From the NCBI RefSeq assembly GCF_028688855.1, contig NZ_JAQTXI010000029.1, forward strand, positions 1 through 38,367: a DNA stretch of 38,367 nt. The letters run 5' to 3'. The notes beneath the pieces are model-generated. The model did no database searches, was not told the DNA's origin, and worked only from the letters and a program-made list of their open reading frames with translations. The stretch is from Neomegalonema sp. Lineage in GTDB: Bacteria > Pseudomonadota > Alphaproteobacteria > Rhodobacterales > Rhodobacteraceae. The position numbers and the translations under genes were made by a program. Shown piece by piece: positions 32,541-38,367 of the stretch. Positions within the stretch are counted from its first letter, which is position 1, and every line of letters starts with the position of its first letter.

Positions 32541-32642
32541 TCTCGCTTTCGCGCCGGGAAGGGCGTAGGGGGAACGCAGGCGCGCGGCCCGACGTCGCGC
32601 CCCTGATTCTCCTTTCTCCCTGATCGCCTTCCTGGTGTCGTC

Positions 32643-34007
32643 ATGCGCGATTTCAGCGCCGAATCCCGTGATTTTCCGGTCACGAACCGGGCCATCCTGG
32701 CCATCGCCGTTCCCATGTCCCTCGCCTACATGACGACGCCCTTTCTGGGCGTGGTCAATACGGCGGTGGTCGGGCGCATGGGCGAGGCCGCCCTCATCGG
32801 CGGTCTGGCCGTCGGGGCGGTGGTCATCGACTTCGTCTTCAGCTGCTTCAACTTCCTGCGCTCGGGCACAACGGGGCTGGTGGCTCAGGCCATGGGCCAT
32901 GACGACGAAGCCGAAGAGCAGGCCGCCTTCCTGCGCGCGGCGGCTGTGGCTCTGGCGGCGGGGGTGGTTCTGGCTCTGGCGGCGCCTCTGGTCGCCTGGG
33001 CGGGGCGGGCCTTCATGCAGGCCGATCCGGCGGTGAGCGCCGCCATGGAGGTCTACGTCCGCATCCGGATGCTCGGGGCGCCGCTGATCCTGCTGAACTA
33101 CGCGATTCTCGGCTATGTGCTGGGGCGCGGCGAGGGCCGGACGGGACTCGGGATCCAGCTCGCGCTGAACGGGGCGAATCTGGTCCTTTCGCTGGCTCTG
33201 GGGCTCTGGATGGGCTGGGGCGTGGCGGGAGTGGCCTGGGCGACCATCGGCGGCGAGGCTCTGGCGGCGATCGTGGGGCTGGCGCTCGTGAAGCGGCGTT
33301 TCGCGCGGGCCAGGGCCCGGCCGAGCCGGGCGCTGCTGCGCGATCCGGCGGCCTTCCGGCGCATGATGGCCATGAACGGCGACATCATGGCGCGCTCCTT
33401 CGCGCTGCTCTGCGTCTATCTGCTCTTCGCGCGTCAGGGGGCGCAGTTCGGCCCCGAGGTTCTGGCGGCCAACGCGCTGCTGATGAATCTCTTCGTGCTG
33501 CTGACCTTCTTCATGGACGGATTCGCCATGGCCGCCGAGCAGATGGGCGGACGCGCCTATGGCGCGGGTCTGCGCCGGACCTTCCTGCGGGCGGTGCGCC
33601 TGACGACGCTCTGGTCGGCGGCGATGGGGCTGGTTTCGGCGGGCTGCATCCTGCTTTCCGGAGATCTGCTGGTCTCCGGCATGACCGATCTGCCGCAGGT
33701 TCGGGCTCTGGCGCATGAGCATCTGCTCTGGGCGGCCTTCGCGGGATTCTCGGGCTTCCTCGCCTTCCAGATGGACGCCGTCTTCATCGGCGCCTCCTGG
33801 TCGCGGGACATGCGCAACCGGATGATCCTCTCGGTGGGGATCTTCGTCGCGGCCTTGTGGATCCTGATTCCGCTCTTCGGGAATCACGGGCTCTGGGCGG
33901 CGCTGCATGTCTTCTTCGTCGCGCGGGGCCTGACGCTCTTCGCCCGGCTGCCGAGGCGGATGCGGGAGGGATTTCCCGCCTCCGCGCCCGGCTCTCTGGC
34001 CGTCTAG
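32643..34007 (+). CDS. MATE-family efflux transporter (DinF-like)
   Basis: This 454-residue inner-membrane protein has about 12 hydrophobic segments in two homologous halves. It starts MRDFSAESRDFPVTNRAILA and has VPMSLAYMTTPFLGVVNTAV, then GVVNTAVVGRMGEAALIGGL, the MATE helix 1-2 signature. MFFMDGFAMAAEQMGG-type sequence in the second half (FFMDGFAMAAEQMGGRAYGA) marks the DinF branch. It would export cationic or organic compounds in exchange for Na+ or H+; the substrate is unknown. Its stop codon overlaps that of the convergent SHMT-like gene in a CTAG. Confidence 0.93.
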   Translation: MRDFSAESRDFPVTNRAILAIAVPMSLAYMTTPFLGVVNTAVVGRMGEAALIGGLAVGAVVIDFVFSCFNFLRSGTTGLVAQAMGHDDEAEEQAAFLRAAAVALAAGVVLALAAPLVAWAGRAFMQADPAVSAAMEVYVRIRMLGAPLILLNYAILGYVLGRGEGRTGLGIQLALNGANLVLSLALGLWMGWGVAGVAWATIGGEALAAIVGLALVKRRFARARARPSRALLRDPAAFRRMMAMNGDIMARSFALLCVYLLFARQGAQFGPEVLAANALLMNLFVLLTFFMDGFAMAAEQMGGRAYGAGLRRTFLRAVRLTTLWSAAMGLVSAGCILLSGDLLVSGMTDLPQVRALAHEHLLWAAFAGFSGFLAFQMDAVFIGASWSRDMRNRMILSVGIFVAALWILIPLFGNHGLWAALHVFFVARGLTLFARLPRRMREGFPASAPGSLAV

Positions 34008-35302
34008 CTCACGAAGCGGAATCCCGTGAAGCGGCGGCGGAAGGCCGAGACCTCCGCCGCGACGCTCTCCGGCGCCTCGTAGAGCGCCCGGCCGATCAGC
34101 CGCGCAAGCTCCGGAGCGTCCCGAGGGGTCAGGCCGCGCCGGGCCATCTCCGAAGTCCCGAGCCTCAGGCCGTCGCCCTCCGCGAGGGGGAGGCCGATGG
34201 CGCAGGCCAGCAGATTCGCCCGCCTCAGACGGCGCGCCATGGCGCTTCCGCCGCCCCAGTCCCTGGCCTCCAGAGCCAGCTGATGCGAGCGGGTCGCGCC
34301 GTAGACCGGCAGCCCCTCGGCCCGGAGCGCCGCCTCCAGAGCCTGGGCCGTCTCGACCATGGCGCGGGCGTAGGCGGGTCCGTGAGGGGCGCGCCAGTCG
34401 AGCAGGGCGTAGGCGAGGGCGGCGGCCTTGCCGGGATCGGAATTGGCGGTCAGGCCGGGGAAGGCGATGGCGTCGAGCCTCTGCGCGAGATCCGGATCAT
34501 TGGTCAGGATCAGCCCCGAAGGCGGCCCGCCGAGGCTCTTGTAACAGCTCATGGTCAGGAGATGGGCCCCCTCCTGCAAGGGGTTGGGCCAGACTCCGCC
34601 CGCGATGGGGCCCGAGAGATGGGCCGCGTCGAACAGAACCTTCGCCCCGACCTCGTCGGCGATGGCCCGGACCTCCGCCACCGGATGCGGCGTGAGGTTC
34701 AGGCTGCCGCCGATGCTGATCAGCCTGGGCCGCAGACTCAGGGCCTGTTCGCGCAAGAGCTCCAGATCGACCGTATAGACGCCGGAGCGGTCGGGCGCGG
34801 AGTTGTGGACCTCCAGCCCGTAGAGCCCCGCCGCGCCGGGAGTCTGGTGGGTCACATGGCCGCCGACGGCCGCCGGAGGCGTGACGATCCGGTCGCCCGC
34901 CCTGGCGCAGGCCATGAAGCTCATGAGGTTGGCGAGGGCCCCCGAAGGCGCGCGGATCTCGGCGAAGCGGGCCTGGAAGATCTCCATGGCGAGGCTGCGG
35001 GCGATCTCCTCGATCTCTTCGACGGCCTCCAGCCCGGTTTCGTATTTCGCCCCCGCATGGCCCAGCGAAGGCCGCGAGCCCAATCCCTGCGCGAGGGCCG
35101 CCTCCGCCCGCGGATGCATGGCGTTGGCGGCGGGATCGAGGTTCACGCAATCCTCGTCGTGGATGCGGCGATTCCACAGGATCAGCCGATCCAGCTCCGC
35201 CCGCAGGGCCTCCGACCCGGCGCCCTCCGTCCGCGCGGAGATCTCCGCCGCGCGCGCCGCGCTCTCCGGGCTCAGCCAGAGCCTGCCTTCGTCCTCCGCC
35301 AT
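34004..35302 (-). CDS. SHMT-family PLP enzyme, non-canonical
   Basis: This 432-residue fold-type I enzyme is related to serine hydroxymethyltransferase. Retained are H149 (GGHVTHQ), D225 and H228 (VLFDAAHLSGPIAGGVWPNP), the PLP lysine K255 (SCYKSLGGPPSGLILTN) and the substrate-carboxylate Arg in RLGTSEMARRGL. Missing is the NKYAEGYPGKRYYGG-type segment that carries the catalytic Tyr/Glu of SHMT; here it reads GSRPSLGHAGAKYETG. The usual THKTLRGPR around the lysine is also altered to CYKSLGGPP. It is therefore probably not the main GlyA. Candidates are an alpha-methylserine hydroxymethyltransferase or aldolase, or another beta-hydroxy amino acid lyase. It is divergent from pckA. Confidence 0.8.
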   Translation of the reverse strand: MAEDEGRLWLSPESAARAAEISARTEGAGSEALRAELDRLILWNRRIHDEDCVNLDPAANAMHPRAEAALAQGLGSRPSLGHAGAKYETGLEAVEEIEEIARSLAMEIFQARFAEIRAPSGALANLMSFMACARAGDRIVTPPAAVGGHVTHQTPGAAGLYGLEVHNSAPDRSGVYTVDLELLREQALSLRPRLISIGGSLNLTPHPVAEVRAIADEVGAKVLFDAAHLSGPIAGGVWPNPLQEGAHLLTMSCYKSLGGPPSGLILTNDPDLAQRLDAIAFPGLTANSDPGKAAALAYALLDWRAPHGPAYARAMVETAQALEAALRAEGLPVYGATRSHQLALEARDWGGGSAMARRLRRANLLACAIGLPLAEGDGLRLGTSEMARRGLTPRDAPELARLIGRALYEAPESVAAEVSAFRRRFTGFRFVS

Positions 35303-35618
35303 GACGGCCTCCCCTCGTTCCGATGCGGCGCGGATCTTGCTGCGCCTGTTCCTTGCGGCCCGTTCTCCGGGAAGGACAGTCTAGAGCATTTTCCGCCCGG
35401 ACCGGACGGCTTCGACGCTTCGTCGACCCTTGCGCGGCCTGTCCGTCCGGCGCGCGCGGGAGGGCGCGATGTGTCGGAATGGCGCGGCAAGATCCTTGCG
35501 AGGGCTCCTTTTCAAGGGACATGAAAATTGCTACAAGGATTCCGTAGGGATTAGTGAGCGCGTCGCCTTCGGGGCGGCGCCTTCGGGCTTTTGCGGACGG
35601 CTGATCAGGAGACGCGTC
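35303..35618. other. 316-bp gap between the SHMT-like gene and pckA
   Basis: This divergent gap holds the control regions of both genes. The pckA side becomes AT-rich around 35509-35545, where a TTTTCA-N7-TGAAAA inverted repeat lies. Nearer the start are GC-rich repeats (CGCCTTCGGGGCGGCGCC). No confident -10/-35 pair was found. Confidence 0.5.
35509..35527. promoter_or_regulatory. Candidate operator in the pckA upstream region
   Basis: TTTTCA (35509-35514) and TGAAAA (35522-35527) form a perfect 6-7-6 inverted repeat about 92 bp before pckA, in the most AT-rich part of the gap. A dimeric regulator is plausible; none is identified. Confidence 0.35.
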
Positions 35619-37220
<1,602 letters not shown>

Positions 37221-37268
37221 GCCGTTTCTTTCCGGATGGGCTCCGGCCCGTCCTGTTCCTGTCCTGCG

Positions 37269-37304
37269 AGGCCGTCCCGTTCCGGGGCGGCCTTCGTCTT
37301 CTTC
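37269..37304 (+). terminator. Intrinsic terminator of pckA
   Basis: AGGCCGTCCC and GGGGCGGCCT form a 10-bp stem (one G-U) with a 5-nt loop, followed by the T-rich tract TCGTCTTCTTC. It begins 48 nt after the stop codon. Confidence 0.75.
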
Positions 37305-37468
37305 TGGGCCAGACCTGCGACGAAACCTGAGACGGGCCCCGAGCGCCCTCCAGGAAGATCAAGGCGTTAGGGGGATCTTCGGCGCCTTTCTCCGGCGGCG
37401 CGCGATTTGCTTCTCCATCCTCAGGGACCAGGAAGGTTCTCCCAGACTCAGGCTCAGGAGTGAAGCAG

Positions 37469-37810
37469 ATGTTCAAGAAACGCGTCGCCCCGGCCGCCCA
37501 TGAGAGCCGCGCCTCCGACCGTCGCGTCGCATCGGGCGTCCGCGCGGTTCTGGACGGCCATTACGTCTCGGTGCTCGACATCTCCTCCGGCGGCCTGCGG
37601 GTCTCGGTGGCCTCTCCGCCGCGCGTGGCGGTGCTGACCCTCTACGAGAACGGCGCCAAGACCCTGGAGACCCCCGCCGTGCTCTGCTGGCGGCGCGGCC
37701 ACGAAGCCGGATACGCCTTCCGCCGCAATCTCGGCGTCTATCAGGTGAATCCCGGCGAACATCATCAGCGCCGCAACGGCTCGGCCCTGCGGGCGCGCCT
37801 CGGGCTCTGA
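37469..37810 (+). CDS. PilZ-domain protein
   Basis: This 113-residue single-domain protein has the two PilZ c-di-GMP signatures: an Arg-rich motif, RASDRRVASGVRA (RxxxR), and DISSGGLRVSV (D/N-x-S-x-x-G). VLCWRRGHEAGYAF supplies a beta-barrel strand of the fold. It is probably a small c-di-GMP receptor, or a PilZ-fold protein acting by protein contact. The ATG at 37469 is chosen because CAGGAG lies 8 nt upstream; a GTG three codons earlier is also open but overlaps that site. It stands alone between two strong terminators, so it is a separate transcript. The target process cannot be inferred. Confidence 0.85.
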   Translation: MFKKRVAPAAHESRASDRRVASGVRAVLDGHYVSVLDISSGGLRVSVASPPRVAVLTLYENGAKTLETPAVLCWRRGHEAGYAFRRNLGVYQVNPGEHHQRRNGSALRARLGL

Positions 37811-37833
37811 GGCCTCCGCGCCGACGTGAGGAA

Positions 37834-37875
37834 AAAGGCGAGACCCTGGAGAGGGCCTCGCCTTTCGTATTTTTT
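37834..37875 (+). terminator. Intrinsic terminator of the PilZ gene
   Basis: AAAGGCGAG and CTCGCCTTT form a perfect 9-bp stem. An inner CCCT/AGGG with GGAG loop stacks on it, and the run TTTTTT (37870-37875) follows. It begins 24 nt after the stop. Confidence 0.92.
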
Positions 37876-37965
37876 CGGGACGATTCACGCGCCCGGCTTC
37901 CGGAGCCGAAGCTCTCCCGTCTCCTGAATCGGGAAGGCCTCGGCCGAAGGTCGGGAGGCTCCCGC

Positions 37966-37985
37966 CCGCCCCGGGGAGGGGGCGG
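37966..37985 (-). terminator. Possible terminator of the Gly/Trp repeat gene
   Basis: CCGCCCC and GGGGCGG can pair in a 7-bp stem with a 6-nt loop, 29 nt after the minus-strand stop codon. No U-run follows, so this is weak. Confidence 0.3.
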
Positions 37986-38013
37986 ACGAGCGCCCGGCCG
38001 TCGGGCTCAGACC

Positions 38014-38367
38014 TCAGCCGTGCTTGGTCTTGCCGCCGCCGTGATTGTGGTTGTTGTTGCCATGGGAGCCGCCGGGCTTGCCGCCGCCCCAGTTGCCCCA
38101 GTTGCCCCAGCTGGAGCCGCCGCCGGGCTTGCCGCCGCCGTGGGATCCGCCGGGCTTGCCGCCGCCGTGGTTGCCGCCGCTCCACCAGTTGCCGCCGCCG
38201 TTGTGCGAGCCGCCGGGCTTGCCGCCGCCATGCGATCCGCCGGGCTTGCCGCCGCCGTGATTGCCGCCGCTCCACCAGTTGCCGCCGCCGTTGTGCGAGC
38301 CGCCGGGCTTGCCGCCGCCGTGCGCTCCGCCGGGGTTGCCGCCGCCGTGGCTGCCGCCGCTGCACCC
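38014..38367 (-). CDS. Glycine/tryptophan-rich repeat protein, C-terminal part (runs off right edge)
   Basis: A minus-strand frame with no stop runs in from the right edge and ends at TGA (38016-38014), giving the last 117 codons. It codes a Gly/His/Asn/Trp-rich sequence with the units GGGKPGGSH and NGGGNWWSGGNH, then SSWGNWGNWGGGKPGGSHGN and a His/Asn-rich end, HNHGGGKTKHG. The basic repeat is 30 residues. Such compositions occur in secreted or surface-associated low-complexity proteins, but no family is recognised and the N-terminus is not visible. The other two minus frames and the plus frame also lack stops over part of this region. This frame is preferred because its repeats have a sensible composition and it ends in a basic tail. 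Confidence 0.6.
   Translation of the reverse strand, partial: GCSGGSHGGGNPGGAHGGGKPGGSHNGGGNWWSGGNHGGGKPGGSHGGGKPGGSHNGGGNWWSGGNHGGGKPGGSHGGGKPGGGSSWGNWGNWGGGKPGGSHGNNNHNHGGGKTKHG
38141..38367. repeat. 90-bp tandem repeat, about 2.5 copies
   Basis: Units at 38141-38230 and 38231-38320 are almost identical; a third, partial and more diverged unit starts at 38321 and continues past the edge. The period is a multiple of three, preserving the 30-residue protein repeat. Confidence 0.85.

Noticed and set aside
37354..37380. GAAGATC/GATCTTC inverted repeat before the PilZ gene
   Set aside because: Seven-bp arms with a 13-nt loop are expected by chance at this frequency and no promoter lies nearby.
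38045..38260. Plus-strand Pro/Leu-rich frame in the 90-bp repeats
   Set aside because: It is the complement of the Gly-rich repeat and has no ribosome site or family match.
37454..38365. A 303-residue minus-strand frame over the PilZ gene and repeat region
   Set aside because: It is Arg/Gln-rich shadow sequence antisense to PilZ, and the sister frame ending at 38014 has the sensible Gly/Trp repeats.
38141..38367. Possible CRISPR array
   Set aside because: Repeats are contiguous, in frame with a period of 90 bp and have no unique spacers, so they are coding repeats.

Overview
This is a high-GC, densely packed stretch of chromosome from an alphaproteobacterium, most likely a member of the Rhodobacterales or a close relative. 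The indicators are a gcrA cell-cycle regulator, a serC leader RNA in front of serC-serA, a DUF1467 gene next to methylmalonyl-CoA epimerase, divergent dgt/erpA with argS, a SPOR-domain gene and nagZ behind dgt, and a Fur/Mur-type operator on a Mn/Zn ABC transporter. No rRNA, tRNA, CRISPR array, prophage or insertion sequence is visible. Nearly all genes are core metabolism or housekeeping.

Layout. 1-2544 (minus strand): serine and cysteine synthesis (serA 5' end, serC with its leader RNA, cysE). 2628-3508 (minus): gcrA and a small zinc-finger protein. 3678-4607 (plus): a short hypothetical gene and a phosphoglycolate phosphatase. 4761-8712 (plus): a four-gene TroABCD/SitABCD-like metal ABC transporter behind two Fur-like boxes. 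8778-13168: guaA, then a LysR regulator divergent from ilvD. 13227-16284: a small membrane protein, argG, and a divergent NYN-LOTUS protein. 16291-18891: an nfeD/SPFH pair, then methylmalonyl-CoA epimerase and DUF1467. 18819-21315 (minus): a 5'-truncated glycosyltransferase downstream of carA. 21524-25491 (plus): yqeY, yicC, gmk and aspS. 25589-27337 (minus): a tandem CsbD protein and nagZ. 27339-32004 (minus): SPOR protein, argS and dgt. 32123-34007 (plus): erpA-like gene and a MATE exporter. 34004-35302 (minus): an unusual SHMT-family enzyme. 35619-37810 (plus): pckA and a PilZ protein. 38014-38367 (minus): the 3' end of a glycine/tryptophan repeat protein.

Links between genes. serA, serC and cysE form a serine-to-cysteine block. 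The troA-like binding protein, ATPase and two permeases make one complete importer. argG and carA both feed arginine synthesis, and carA also feeds pyrimidines. guaA and gmk act in guanine nucleotide synthesis. gcrA lies near several intergenic GANTC sites, the sequence methylated by CcrM, which is the mark GcrA reads in this class.

Most worth a second look: a non-canonical SHMT paralogue that lacks the Tyr/Glu active-site segment; a two-domain CsbD protein with an unexplained 46-nt hairpin near it; the Gly/Trp repeat protein at the right edge; a truncated GT2 gene; an NYN protein with a LOTUS domain and possibly a second one; and a long inverted repeat covering the cysE ribosome-binding site.
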